A DNA stretch of 59,491 nt from Daejeonella rubra. GTDB lineage: Bacteria > Bacteroidota > Bacteroidia > Sphingobacteriales > Sphingobacteriaceae. This document shows, one piece after another, positions 17,497 through 26,794 of the stretch. The position numbers and the translations under genes are program-made. The stretch lies in the NCBI RefSeq assembly GCF_900103545.1, contig NZ_FNHH01000026.1, forward strand, positions 1 to 59,491, written 5' to 3'. Every line of letters begins with the position of its first letter. The first letter of the stretch is position 1. The notes beneath the pieces are model-generated. The model worked only from the letters and a program-made list of their open reading frames with translations. It made no database searches and had not been told where the DNA came from.

Positions 17497-17516
17497 GACC
17501 CGATAGCTATCGGGTC
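17497..17516 (-). terminator. Perfect 20-bp palindrome after prs
   Basis: GACCCGATAGCTATCGGGTC is fully self-complementary, lying 7 bp after the prs stop codon on the minus strand. It can form a stem with a tight loop, and the minus strand continues with AAGATTGAAAATATT, so the U-tract is poor. CCCGATAGCTATCGGG-like cores occur repeatedly in Bacteroidota genomes (from memory), so this may be a dispersed palindrome serving as a partial terminator. Confidence 0.6.
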
Positions 17517-17523
17517 TTGTCCC

Positions 17524-18468
17524 TTAATCTATCTTAAAAAGCTCACTAATAGAACCATGCTCATTTACATTTGCAATAGCTCTGCTGAAAAGATCCGCTG
17601 TTGACAAGACTCTGATCTTAGCACTTGATTTAACCGATGCAATTGTATCTGTAACGATCAACTCTGTTAAGGCTGAATCCTCTACAGTTTTATATGCATC
17701 ACCTGATAATACAGGGTGAGTACAAACCGCTCTAACACTGCTGGCACCATTTTCCATGATCAGTTCTGCAGCCTTTGCTAATGTTCGGGCTGTATCACAA
17801 ATATCATCCATAAGAACTACATCCCTACCGGTAACATCACCAATGATCGACATAGATTCAATTTCGTTGGCTCTTTTTCTCTGTTTATCACAGATCACAA
17901 CTTCTGCATTGAAATATTTTGCAAATGTCCTTGCCCGGTATGAACCACCCATGTCTGGTGAGGCTATAGTTAGATTCGGAAGATTCAAATTTTTAATATG
18001 CGGAACAAATATTACCGAAGCATCCAGATGATCTACAGGTATATCGAAGAATCCCTGAATCTGAGCAGCATGAAGATCCATTGTCATGATCCTGTGTGCA
18101 CCTGCTGCAGTGATCAGGTTAGCCATTAACTTGGCTCCGATCGCAACACGTGGTTTGTCTTTTCTATCCTGTCTTGCAAAGCCGAAATAAGGAACTACTA
18201 CAGTAATATAATGTGCTGAAGCCCTCTTGGCCGCATCTATCATCAATAGAAGCTCAACAAGATTATCATTTGGCTGATTGGTAGATTGGATTAGAAACAC
18301 ATCACAACCGCGAACTGTTTCATTAAAATGAGGCTGAAATTCGCCATCACTAAATTTCGATAAAGAAATATCCCCTAACTTAATTCCATAACTTTCACCA
18401 ATATTCTTAGCGAGTTCAAGTGTTCCGGAGCCAGCAAATAATTTGATTGGATTGAAGGAAAGAGCCAT
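17524..18468 (-). CDS. prs: Ribose-phosphate pyrophosphokinase (PRPP synthetase)
   Basis: 314 residues. It makes PRPP from ribose-5-phosphate and ATP for nucleotide, His and Trp synthesis. Recognisable segments: KLFAGSGTLELAKNIGESYG, the regulatory loop GCDVFLIQSTNQPNDNLVEL, the flexible ATP loop FGFARQDRKDKPRVAIGAKL, the metal-binding MDLHAAQIQGFF and the PRPP-binding motif VVLMDDICDTARTL near residues 220-233. Full length, with no anomalies. tRNA-Gln lies 121 bp upstream on the same strand. Confidence 0.97.
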   Translation of the reverse strand: MALSFNPIKLFAGSGTLELAKNIGESYGIKLGDISLSKFSDGEFQPHFNETVRGCDVFLIQSTNQPNDNLVELLLMIDAAKRASAHYITVVVPYFGFARQDRKDKPRVAIGAKLMANLITAAGAHRIMTMDLHAAQIQGFFDIPVDHLDASVIFVPHIKNLNLPNLTIASPDMGGSYRARTFAKYFNAEVVICDKQRKRANEIESMSIIGDVTGRDVVLMDDICDTARTLAKAAELIMENGASSVRAVCTHPVLSGDAYKTVEDSALTELIVTDTIASVKSSAKIRVLSTADLFSRAIANVNEHGSISELFKID

Positions 18469-18589
18469 TTTGTTTCGGATTTCGAAATAATAATTTCGGA
18501 TTAATGCCTAAAAGGACACAAATATGTTAATAAGTAAACCGCAAAGCGATCTTTAAATGTGCAATTCCGAAACTCGAAATTTTTATTGG

Positions 18590-18660
18590 TTGCCCGACCA
18601 GGATTCGAACCTAGACAAACTGCACCAAAAACAGTTGTACTACCATTATACTATCGGGCA
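18590..18660 (-). tRNA. tRNA-Gln (anticodon TTG)
   Basis: Read on the minus strand: acceptor TGCCCGA (18654-18660) pairs with TCGGGCA and discriminator A (18590). The anticodon stem ACTGT/GCAGT encloses the loop TTTTGGT with anticodon TTG. The T-arm is CTAGG-TTCGAAT-CCTGG. The D-loop contains AATGGTAGT. CCA is not encoded. Upstream of prs. Confidence 0.95.
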
Positions 18661-18862
18661 ATCAAATTCAAAAAGAAGCTCCTTTTGAAATGGAATGCAA
18701 ATATACTGCGATATACCATTAACTGCAAATCAAATTGAAAATTTTGTTATTTATTATTCTGAAGGCCAAAACATGTTAATAAGTGTTAAAGGATAGCCTC
18801 TTTCTTCAGCGAATAATAATAATTTCACTAATTTCGGCAGCAATATTATTGATCTTGAATCC

Positions 18863-21800
18863 ATGAACTATAACAAAATCAACAATTTATTAGGCTGGTT
18901 CAGCTTTTTGACAGCCCTGATTGTCTATACCTTAACGCTTGAACCATCCGCAAGTTTTTGGGATTCAGGTGAATTCATCGCCTCTGCCTATAAACTTCAG
19001 GTTGTTCATCAACCGGGTGCACCATTGTTCCTGATGCTTGGAAAAGTATTTTCTCTGCTTGCAGGCGACGATACCAGCAGGGTTGCCTTTTGGATAAATA
19101 TGTGTTCTGCCATGGCAAGTGCTGCGACTATTCTTTTCCTGTTCTGGACCATCACTGCCCTGGCAAAAAAAGTACTTTGGAAGAATGGCGAGAAGCTTTC
19201 CAACTGGGAGCTGATCACTATTATGGGTTCCGGCCTTGTTGGTGCATTAGCTTATACCTTCTCAGATTCTTTCTGGTTCTCTGCTGTAGAGGCCGAAGTA
19301 TATGCGCTTTCATCTCTTTGTACCGCAATCGTTTTTTGGGCGATCTTAAAATGGGATCAGCATGCCGATGAACCTTATTCAGACAGATGGTTAATATTTA
19401 TAGCTTATGTTATGGGGCTTTCAATAGGTGTACACCTTCTGAACCTGCTCGCAATTCCTGCTATTGCATTGGTCTACTATTTCAGAAGATCAAAAACAAG
19501 AACTTCTACAGGAACCCTTCTGGCATTGCTGGCCGGGATAATTATTCTGGCATTCATTCAATATGGTATTGTTCAGTATACGATCAAATTTGCCGCCTAC
19601 TCAGACCTGTTTTTTGTAAATACTCTGGGACTTGGTTTTGGAACTGGTGTTATATTCTTTAGTTTTTTAGTGATCGTCAGCCTGGTTTCAGGAATACTAT
19701 ATACCATAAACGGAAGCAAAACCTATCTTCTGACTGCCGTCACATCTTTTGTTGCGTTAATGACCATTGGAGGTGGAATATCTGGTTTAATAGTTGCTGC
19801 GATCATTCTGGCCGGTCTCGAATACATTCTTAAGATCCGTGAAAAAAGAAGAGTATTGAACCTCGCGCTGATCTCTATAGTATTTATTATTTTCGGTTAT
19901 GGCTCCTTTGCAATGATCGTAATAAGAGCAAAAGCAGATCCAACACTCAACAATAGCGATCCTGAAAATGCTTTTTCATTATTGAGTTATGTAAACAGGG
20001 AACAATACGGAGACCGCCCATTGCTATATGGCCAATTTTTTGATTCAAAGCCTATTGATAATAAACAAGGCGATATCATTTATCGCAAAGGAAAAGAGAA
20101 ATATGAAAATGCAGGACAGAAATTTGAGCGTGTGTATGACCGCAATACCCTCCTGCCAAGAATGTATAGTGATGATCCTCAGCATGTAGGTTTCTATCGC
20201 GACTGGATGGGTTTAAAAGAAGACCAGTCGCCAACATTCCTCAATAACCTTGGTTTCCTCATCAGCTACCAAACCAGCTTCATGTATACCCGCTATTTTG
20301 CATGGAACTTCATCGGGAGACAAAATGATGAACAGGGACACGGGGATTATATCCATGGAAACTGGTTATCAGGCATAAGCTTCATTGACAATATGTTACT
20401 GGGCGGACAATATGAGCTGCCAAAAAGCCAGTTAACCAATAACGCTTACAATAAATTCTATTTCCTGCCTTTCATTCTGGGTATTATAGGAGCATTCTGG
20501 CATTTTAAACAGAACCAAAAGGATGCAGGAATAGTTGGATTATTATTCTTTTTTACGGGACTTGCAATCGTTCTGTATTTAAATCAAAATCCGCTGCAAC
20601 CAAGGGAACGTGATTATGCCTATACGGGCTCATTTTATGCATTTGCCATCTGGATAGGATTGGGAGTTGCCGGAATTACAGATTTTCTCCGGAATAAACT
20701 GAATGCTCCAAAAGCTGCTGTTCTTGCTTCTTTGATCGGATTACTGGCTGCACCGGTTTTAATGGCTAAAGAAGGCTGGAACGACCACGACCGTTCAACA
20801 AAATTTACTGCCCGCGATATGGCAATAAATTACCTCGAATCTTGTGCGCCAAATGCCATTTTATTCACTTATGGTGATAATGATACCTACCCTCTCTGGT
20901 ACGCTCAGGAAGTTGAGAATGTAAGGCCGGATGTGAGAGTGGTTAACCTTAGTCTTCTGGGAACCGATTGGTATATCAGGCAAATGAAAAAGAAAGTAAA
21001 CCAGGCTGAACCTCTTCCAATTACTATGCCTGATGAAAAATTTGTTCAGGGAGTAAGAGATGTAATGGGATATCAGGACTATAACACTGCAGGCGCAGTT
21101 GAACTGAAAGATATTTTTGATATCATGACCTCAGATAATGATGCTGATAAAGCAACCTATCAGGATGGATCAAAAGAAAACTTCCTGCCTACAAAAAATT
21201 TCAAGATCACTATTAATCCTGACCAGATCATTGCGAGCAAGACAGTTCCTGCAAATAAAAAAGATCTGATCGTGCCCTCGATTGAATGGACATATAACAA
21301 AAACTATGTCACAAAAACAGAGTTAGCTTTGATTGATATTCTTGCACATAACGACTGGAAACGCCCTGTATATTTTGCAATCACAGTTCCGGATGATAAT
21401 TATATGGGGCTTGGCGATTACCTGTATAATGAGGGTTTTGCATATCGCCTTCTTCCGCTTAAAAAGCCTCAGGTTGATGCTGCTGGCGAGAAAGCTGAAC
21501 TGACAAACACGGATCAGATGTATAACAACATGATGACGAAGTTTAAATGGGGCAATATGAAAAATGCCACATACCTTGATCCGGAATCAGTAAGAATGAG
21601 CTTTACCATCATCAACCATTTTAACATTCTTGCAGAAAATCTGTATCGCGAAGGTCGGACTGAAGAGGCTAAAAAAGCCCTTCTGAAATGCATGGAAGTA
21701 GTTCCAGATAAAAATCATTCGCTAAACTTTACTATCCGTAAATTCTATATGGCCGACCTGCTTTATAAGTTAAAAGAACCAAAGAAAGCCAATGAACTTG

Positions 21801-22018
21801 TAAGCAATACTGCAGAATACATTGAAGATCAGCTGAATTATCTTGCTGCCATAGCAAAGACAAAAGAAAACCTGAACACGCGTGAAATACAGCTTGGAGT
21901 TTATGTAATGACTGAACTTTCAAAACTCACTGAGCAAAATGGAGAGAAGGAACTGAATAAAAAATTACAGGATCGCCTAAAAGTTATTGAATCAAAATTC
22001 ATTAGCGCCGGACAGTAA
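18863..22018 (+). CDS. DUF2723 membrane glycosyltransferase (protein O-mannosyltransferase-like)
   Basis: 1051 residues. The N-terminal half is polytopic, with about a dozen membrane segments. It begins with the family hallmark: LGWFSFLTALIVYTLTLEPS, then SFWDSGEFIASAYKLQVVHQ and PGAPLF, where the acidic D-x-x-E pair matches the catalytic motif of GT-C enzymes. The soluble C-terminal half contains FTYGDNDTYPLWYAQEVENV, WKRPVYFAITVPDD and a TPR-like helix pair near the end (LYREGRTEEAKKALLKCMEV). The human homologue TMEM260 is a protein O-mannosyltransferase, and Bacteroidota use such enzymes in O-glycosylation of exported proteins; the exact sugar cannot be read here. Transcribed alone, closed by a good terminator. 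Confidence 0.9.
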   Translation: MNYNKINNLLGWFSFLTALIVYTLTLEPSASFWDSGEFIASAYKLQVVHQPGAPLFLMLGKVFSLLAGDDTSRVAFWINMCSAMASAATILFLFWTITALAKKVLWKNGEKLSNWELITIMGSGLVGALAYTFSDSFWFSAVEAEVYALSSLCTAIVFWAILKWDQHADEPYSDRWLIFIAYVMGLSIGVHLLNLLAIPAIALVYYFRRSKTRTSTGTLLALLAGIIILAFIQYGIVQYTIKFAAYSDLFFVNTLGLGFGTGVIFFSFLVIVSLVSGILYTINGSKTYLLTAVTSFVALMTIGGGISGLIVAAIILAGLEYILKIREKRRVLNLALISIVFIIFGYGSFAMIVIRAKADPTLNNSDPENAFSLLSYVNREQYGDRPLLYGQFFDSKPIDNKQGDIIYRKGKEKYENAGQKFERVYDRNTLLPRMYSDDPQHVGFYRDWMGLKEDQSPTFLNNLGFLISYQTSFMYTRYFAWNFIGRQNDEQGHGDYIHGNWLSGISFIDNMLLGGQYELPKSQLTNNAYNKFYFLPFILGIIGAFWHFKQNQKDAGIVGLLFFFTGLAIVLYLNQNPLQPRERDYAYTGSFYAFAIWIGLGVAGITDFLRNKLNAPKAAVLASLIGLLAAPVLMAKEGWNDHDRSTKFTARDMAINYLESCAPNAILFTYGDNDTYPLWYAQEVENVRPDVRVVNLSLLGTDWYIRQMKKKVNQAEPLPITMPDEKFVQGVRDVMGYQDYNTAGAVELKDIFDIMTSDNDADKATYQDGSKENFLPTKNFKITINPDQIIASKTVPANKKDLIVPSIEWTYNKNYVTKTELALIDILAHNDWKRPVYFAITVPDDNYMGLGDYLYNEGFAYRLLPLKKPQVDAAGEKAELTNTDQMYNNMMTKFKWGNMKNATYLDPESVRMSFTIINHFNILAENLYREGRTEEAKKALLKCMEVVPDKNHSLNFTIRKFYMADLLYKLKEPKKANELVSNTAEYIEDQLNYLAAIAKTKENLNTREIQLGVYVMTELSKLTEQNGEKELNKKLQDRLKVIESKFISAGQ

Positions 22019-22044
22019 GGTTCAATCTTAATCCAGTAAATGAG

Positions 22045-22079
22045 AAAATCCCTGCTACATTTAGCAGGGATTTTTTTTT
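22045..22079 (+). terminator. Rho-independent terminator after the DUF2723 gene
   Basis: Stem AAAATCCCTGCTA (22045-22057) / TAGCAGGGATTTT (22062-22074) with a 4-nt loop, running into nine consecutive T. Separates the glycosyltransferase from the ABC operon. Confidence 0.93.
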
Positions 22080-22134
22080 ATTAATTGCAAATCGGTACAT
22101 TCATCTCCAACAAAATATCCGAATTTGAATAGAG

Positions 22135-23625
22135 ATGTCTCAAGCTGCTGAACAAATTATCCATGTAAATGGTCTGAACAAATCTTTTTTGGGCATTAAG
22201 GCATTGGATAACATTCAGTTTGACCTTTATCCGGGAGAGGTCCATGCCCTGATGGGAGAAAACGGGGCAGGAAAGTCAACATTCATGAAGATTTTAATGG
22301 GACTCATGGTTCCGGATTCCGGGACAATTAATTTCAATGGGGAGCTCATCGAAAATATGGATGTTCATACAATGCTGCAAAAGGGCATCTCAATGATTCA
22401 CCAGGAAATATTAATGGTCCCAGAATTAACGGTCGCTCAAAATATTTTTTTAGGTCGGGAAATTAAACAGGGATATTGGGTTAATGAACAGCAGATAAAT
22501 CAAAGATCACAGGATTTACTGAATTTGATTGGACTGGATCTCGATGTCCGGACCAAAGCAAAAAATCTGAGCATAGCCGAATTGCAGCTGATAGAGATCG
22601 CTAAAGCAATTTCTAACCATGCAAAGGTCATCATCATGGACGAACCCACCTCTGCTCTCTCTGATAAGGAGAGTGCAATGCTTTTTGAAATAATTAAAGA
22701 CCTAAAAAGCAAAGGCGTAGCTATTATCTATATTTCTCATAAACTGGAGGAGATCTTTCAGATCGCAGATCGAATTACTGTACTGAGGGATGGCAAATTT
22801 ATTATTACAAAAAACACAAATGAACTGAATAAAAACAGCCTGATCTCACTTATGGTTGGTCGGGAAATTAAAAACTTATTTTCCGCAGACTCAAGAGTTC
22901 CCGGTGAAGTGATTTTAAAAGTTCAGGGCCTAGCTAAAAAAGGCAAATTTTCTGATATTAATTTCGAAGTCCATGCCCGTGAAGTACTTGGAATAGCTGG
23001 TTTAATGGGTGCTGGCAGGACTGAAATTGCAAGAGCTATTTTTGGATTAGACAAAACAGATAGCGGTGAAATTATTCTAAAAGGCAAAAAAATAGAAATA
23101 AGAACCCCAAAAGATGCAATAGAAATAGGCATTGGATATGTCAGTGAAGACCGAAAATCATTAGGATTTATTCCGGAATTGTCAGTGATAGAAAATATTA
23201 GTCTCTCAAGTTTGAGAAATTATTCAAAAGGATGGTTCATTCAAACTAAAAATGAGACTAAAGCCTCTTCCCAAATGGCTGGCGATCTAAAAATAAAAGC
23301 TGCAAGCCTTAAACAAAAAGTTATAAATCTCAGTGGGGGAAATCAGCAAAAAGTTGTGATTGCTAAGGTTTTACTGGCCTCTCCCTCTCTAATTATTTTG
23401 GATGAACCTACAAGAGGAATTGATATTGGAGCGAAACATGAAATCTACAAGCTAATTAATCAATTGGCAAACAATGGATTAGCGGTAATAATCATCTCAT
23501 CAGAATTACCTGAAATTTTGGGAATGAGTGACAGGATCCTCGTTTTATCAAAAGGAAAACAAACTGCTATCCTAACCAAACAGGAAGCAACTCAAGAAAA
23601 GATCATGCACTATGCAGTACATTAA
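22135..23625 (+). CDS. Sugar ABC transporter, double ATPase subunit (RbsA/MglA type)
   Basis: 496 residues with two ABC modules in tandem. First module: Walker A GENGAGKST near residues 41-49, a degenerate signature LSIAELQLIEIAKA and Walker B IIMDEPTSALSDKE. Second module: degenerate Walker A GLMGAGRTE, signature LSGGNQQKVVIAKV and Walker B LIILDEPTRGIDIG. Asymmetric sites of this kind are normal for the carbohydrate uptake transporter-2 family (ribose, galactose, xylose, inositol). The stop codon overlaps the permease start by 14 bp, so the two are translationally coupled. The sugar cannot be deduced from the sequence alone. Confidence 0.96.
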   Translation: MSQAAEQIIHVNGLNKSFLGIKALDNIQFDLYPGEVHALMGENGAGKSTFMKILMGLMVPDSGTINFNGELIENMDVHTMLQKGISMIHQEILMVPELTVAQNIFLGREIKQGYWVNEQQINQRSQDLLNLIGLDLDVRTKAKNLSIAELQLIEIAKAISNHAKVIIMDEPTSALSDKESAMLFEIIKDLKSKGVAIIYISHKLEEIFQIADRITVLRDGKFIITKNTNELNKNSLISLMVGREIKNLFSADSRVPGEVILKVQGLAKKGKFSDINFEVHAREVLGIAGLMGAGRTEIARAIFGLDKTDSGEIILKGKKIEIRTPKDAIEIGIGYVSEDRKSLGFIPELSVIENISLSSLRNYSKGWFIQTKNETKASSQMAGDLKIKAASLKQKVINLSGGNQQKVVIAKVLLASPSLIILDEPTRGIDIGAKHEIYKLINQLANNGLAVIIISSELPEILGMSDRILVLSKGKQTAILTKQEATQEKIMHYAVH

Positions 23626-24550
23626 TAGCATCCGGCAATACGGTTTGTTCATCGTATTTGGCATTATTTGCCTTCTAATTTCCCTGATTACACCTCAATT
23701 CTTAACCGTATCCAACTGGACAATCATTGTCACACAGGTTTCAATCAATGCCCTGCTGGCCTTCGGAGTAACATTTGTAATCATAACTGGCGGAATCGAT
23801 CTTTCTTTAGGATCAATAGTTGCAGTCACCGGCGTTACATCTGCCATGCTTGCCCATCCTGATACCTATCCTGTTTTACTTCCTATTTTCATGGGATTGT
23901 TAGCGGGTCTGCTTATGGGTGCTTTCAATGGGTTTATCATCACAAAAAGCAAAATTGCTCCATTTATCGTCACGCTTGGCACCATGACCATCGGACGGGG
24001 ATTAGCCCTGATCCTAAGCGATGGCAGGCCGGTTTCTAACCTATCCGACTCCTTTAATTATTTAGGAAGTGGTACCGTTTTAGGAATTCCTGTTTTAATA
24101 CTAATTTTCATTCTTGTTTTTGCACTCTGTTCAATTATCCTCAATAAAACGATCTTAGGCAGGTATATTTATGCTGTTGGCGGTAATGAACAAGCTGCAA
24201 GAGCTTCCGGAATCAATATTGATCGGGTAAAATTAGCTGTATATTCCATCTCCGGATTATTGGCAGGTTTAGCAGGCATTTTGTTAGCCTCTAGGATCAA
24301 TACCGGCCAGCCTAATGCAGGAGCCGGCTTCGAATTAGATGCTATTGCTGCAGTCGTTATCGGTGGGACAAGCACTTCCGGAGGCAGGGGAAGTATGGCG
24401 GGTACTTTGATTGGCGTTTTACTAATTGGAGTAATAAATAATGGTTTAGATTTACTTAATGTCACATCCTATTATCAACAGGTTGTGATGGGAATCATCA
24501 TCATCGGAGCAGTAGTTTTAGATAGCCTGAACCAGAAATCAAATTCATAA
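23612..24550 (+). CDS. Sugar ABC transporter permease (RbsC type)
   Basis: 312 residues, about 8-10 membrane segments. Family signature GVTFVIITGGIDLSLGSIVA near residues 50-70, the cytoplasmic coupling region YIYAVGGNEQAARASGINID, and GGTSTSGGRGSMAGTLIGVL near 250. It forms the inner-membrane channel with the ATPase encoded upstream (14-bp overlap) and the lipoprotein encoded 11 bp downstream. Length and order (ATPase-permease-binding protein) fit CUT2 importers; a single permease gene implies a homodimer. Confidence 0.95.
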   Translation: MQYINSIRQYGLFIVFGIICLLISLITPQFLTVSNWTIIVTQVSINALLAFGVTFVIITGGIDLSLGSIVAVTGVTSAMLAHPDTYPVLLPIFMGLLAGLLMGAFNGFIITKSKIAPFIVTLGTMTIGRGLALILSDGRPVSNLSDSFNYLGSGTVLGIPVLILIFILVFALCSIILNKTILGRYIYAVGGNEQAARASGINIDRVKLAVYSISGLLAGLAGILLASRINTGQPNAGAGFELDAIAAVVIGGTSTSGGRGSMAGTLIGVLLIGVINNGLDLLNVTSYYQQVVMGIIIIGAVVLDSLNQKSNS

Positions 24551-24561
24551 AAAAACAAAAA

Positions 24562-25494
24562 ATGAAATACTCTTATCTGATTTTAATCATACTGGTAGCA
24601 TTATTTGCAGGATGTAATCAATCAACTAACAGCGAAAAAAGCAAAGCAAATAAAATAGTCATAGGAATATCGATGCTTAGTATGCAAAATGAATTCATCG
24701 TGAATATTAATGATGAAATGCAGAAAAAAGCACAGGAATTAGGTGCAGAATTGATTATTGTGGATGCTGAACGTTCTCCTTTGAAGCAAATTGAACAGAT
24801 TGAGAGTTTTATTGCCCAAAAAGTGGATGTTATTATTCTGAATCCTTGTGAATATGAAGCTAGTTCACCTGCTGTGACCAAGGCCCTGGCTGCAGGCATC
24901 CCGATTGTAAATGTAAACTCAGCCACCAAAATAGCACCAACTGCCTTTGTCGGATCAAATGATCTGGAATCCGGCAGAATTGCAATGAGATTCATTGCAG
25001 ACCAGCTGGGAGGAAAAGGGAATGTTGTGATGATTCAGGGATTAAATGGACAGGCTGCACAAATTCAAAGAGAGCTTGGTGCAAAGGAGATTTTGAAAGA
25101 ATACCCTGAATTAAAACTAATTGCCCAGCAAACTGCAGAATGGGACAGATCAAAAAGCATGGATCTGATGCAAAATTGGATTCAATCTTATGGCGCTAAA
25201 ATCAATGCGGTATTTGCCCACAACGATGAAATGGGCTTGGGCGCAGTAAAAGCATTGCAAGATGCCGGGATGAAAGACAAAGTGATTGTAGTTAGTATCG
25301 ATGCAATTGCTGATGCACTACAGGCAGTCAAAAAGGGCCATTTAGATGCCACAGTCTTTCAGGATGCCCGCAAGCAGGGTGCCGGAGCAATTGAAACAGC
25401 GGTAAAGATCGCTCAGGGTAAGCAATTTGAAAAGGAATTATTGATTCCATTCAAATTGCTGACAAAAGAGGATGTTGATTCCTATTTGAAATAG
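24562..25494 (+). CDS. Sugar-binding lipoprotein of the ABC transporter (RbsB type)
   Basis: 310 residues. It has a lipoprotein signal with lipobox LFAGC and lipidated Cys18, so it is membrane-anchored in the periplasm and not soluble as in E. coli. The mature part is a periplasmic binding protein type 1/4 fold: KIVIGISMLSMQNEFIVNIN, DVIILNPCEYEASSPAVTKA, AFVGSNDLESGRIAMRFIA and AVFAHNDEMGLGAVKAL. The ligand is unknown. The Ser/Asn-rich contacts and the nearby carbohydrate-oxidation operon suggest a sugar or cyclitol. Last gene of the three-gene unit; only a weak hairpin (25522-25535) follows. Confidence 0.94.
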   Translation: MKYSYLILIILVALFAGCNQSTNSEKSKANKIVIGISMLSMQNEFIVNINDEMQKKAQELGAELIIVDAERSPLKQIEQIESFIAQKVDVIILNPCEYEASSPAVTKALAAGIPIVNVNSATKIAPTAFVGSNDLESGRIAMRFIADQLGGKGNVVMIQGLNGQAAQIQRELGAKEILKEYPELKLIAQQTAEWDRSKSMDLMQNWIQSYGAKINAVFAHNDEMGLGAVKALQDAGMKDKVIVVSIDAIADALQAVKKGHLDATVFQDARKQGAGAIETAVKIAQGKQFEKELLIPFKLLTKEDVDSYLK

Positions 25495-25739
25495 AATCAG
25501 TAATTAGATTAAAAAAACGGGAAACTTGTAAGTTTTCGCAATTAAACCTGTCCTGAATCATAAGATTAAATAGGATAAATATAAAATCCCTCTTCTTCTA
25601 AAAAAGATACCAGCGCCACTGCTTTGGTAAGGTAAAACCAGCATGCCATTCTCCTTCTTATTATCATCATAAATATCCCGGAATCCCTTAATACCAACTG
25701 GCAGACAGCTTGTTATTTTGTTCGTATCTGAATTATAGG

Positions 25740-25827
25740 AAACCCACACTAAACCCACACTAAACGCACACTAAACGCGGACTAAACGCGGACAAATCTG
25801 TGTTTTCTCTGTGTTTAGTATGTGTTT
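25740..25827. repeat. 11-bp iteron array with inverted copies
   Basis: Five contiguous 11-bp units run from 25740 to 25794: AAACCCACACT, AAACCCACACT, AAACGCACACT, AAACGCGGACT, AAACGCGGACA. Within 20 bp the motif returns in the opposite orientation at about 25807-25827 (minus strand AAACACATACT followed by AAACACAG). The fixed core is AAAC-n4-ACT. The same core in 11-bp tandem is found at 59064-59104, upstream of the pilin-like gene. A period of one helical turn suggests a protein-binding array or a dispersed repeat family. Confidence 0.85.
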
Positions 25828-25973
25828 CTTACGGTCTTAATTTGTGCTTATATCGAAGCAGATAATAAGCCTTTCCGAAGCTTCTAAGAAGCGGTACGGA
25901 AGGATGCTGAATTTTGATGGCCGGGATGAACAATCATTAGTCCTTAAAGGATCTGGCCAAAGCCGGACTATTG
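25828..25973. other. Spacer between iteron array and REP island
   Basis: No gene or recognisable RNA. Contains a short palindrome-like AAGCTTCTAAGAAGC near 25877-25892 and a GGCC-rich stretch near 25917-25965. Confidence 0.3.
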
Positions 25974-26170
25974 TCATGCCATAAATACTTTGATGAATAG
26001 ATTGGAATACTAAGGACGCTAAAATAAAATGGCAGTTTACCTTTGATTATACAAGAGTAAATTTATTGAAATTTTCTCCGTCAATTAATGCGTGAGATGA
26101 CACTGGATGATGGGTAATTGAATTGATTGAATAAAGTACTGAGTGTTGGAATAGCCATATCGCTCAATAG

Positions 26171-26307
26171 CCCGGTGCTTTAGCTCCGGGTAAGGATTTG
26201 ATTTTCAGATCGGGCTAAAGCCCAATGTAATAGTTCTTCACATCTTACTGAATATTGGGCTGAAGCCCGAAAACGAACAATCTCATTGACTCCAGCTAAA
26301 GCTGGAG
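26171..26307. repeat. REP hairpins, left group
   Basis: CCCGGtgctttagctCCGGG at 26171-26190; TGGGCTaaAGCCCA near 26212-26225; GGGCTgaAGCCC near 26257-26268; perfect CTCCAGCTaaAGCTGGAG at 26290-26307. All share a GCTNNAGC centre, marking them as one palindrome family. Part of this block is repeated, in the same order, just after the transposase gene at 27259-27355. Confidence 0.85.
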
Positions 26308-26382
26308 CCTATTTAGCGACCGTACTGGTGTCATGATTGAATAAAATATACTGAGTGGTGGAATATCCATATCGCATAATAG

Positions 26383-26710
26383 CCCGGTGCTTTAGCTCCG
26401 GGTGAAGATCCGATTTTCAGATCGGGCTTCAGCCCAAAACCTAAGTGACCAGAACGGAACAAATAATGGTGCTTCAGCGCCAAAATGCCAGTAAATTTAT
26501 TGAAATGTTCTCCGTCAATTAATGTGTGAGATGACAATGGATGATGGGTAATTGAACTGATTGAATAAAGTACTGAGTGGTGGAATATCCATATCGCATA
26601 ATAGCCCGGTGCTTTAGCTCCGGGTGAAGATCCGATTTTCAGATCGGGCTTCAGCCCAAAACCTAAGCGACCGGAACGGAACAAATGCTGGTGCTTCAGC
26701 GCGAAAATGC
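26383..26710. repeat. Two near-identical REP units upstream of the transposase
   Basis: Segments beginning at the CCCGG hairpins 26383-26402 and 26605-26624 are nearly the same over about 130 bp, each continuing with CCGATTTTCAGATCGG, GGGCTTCAGCCC and TGGTGCTTCAGCGC. Between them lies a second copy of the left-flank sequence (26493-26575 repeats 26068-26150). The period is 222 bp. Confidence 0.85.
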
Positions 26711-26794
26711 CGATAAATAATCCAAATCTACCATTCCCTAACCCGATTTTTTATTATTCCAAAACTTTCAAATATTGTAGTCTAAATACCTGCA

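Noticed and set aside
25558..25758. Minus-strand 66-codon frame after the ABC operon
   Set aside because: The start is inside the iteron array, and there is no family match or ribosome binding site. It could be a gene remnant, but support is too weak.
25740..25827. CRISPR-like array
   Set aside because: The 11-bp units are contiguous with no spacers and no cas genes are in the window.
26331..26684. Minus-strand 117-codon frame with an internal duplication
   Set aside because: It lies wholly within the tandem REP palindromes; the internal repeat reflects the repeat DNA, not a protein.
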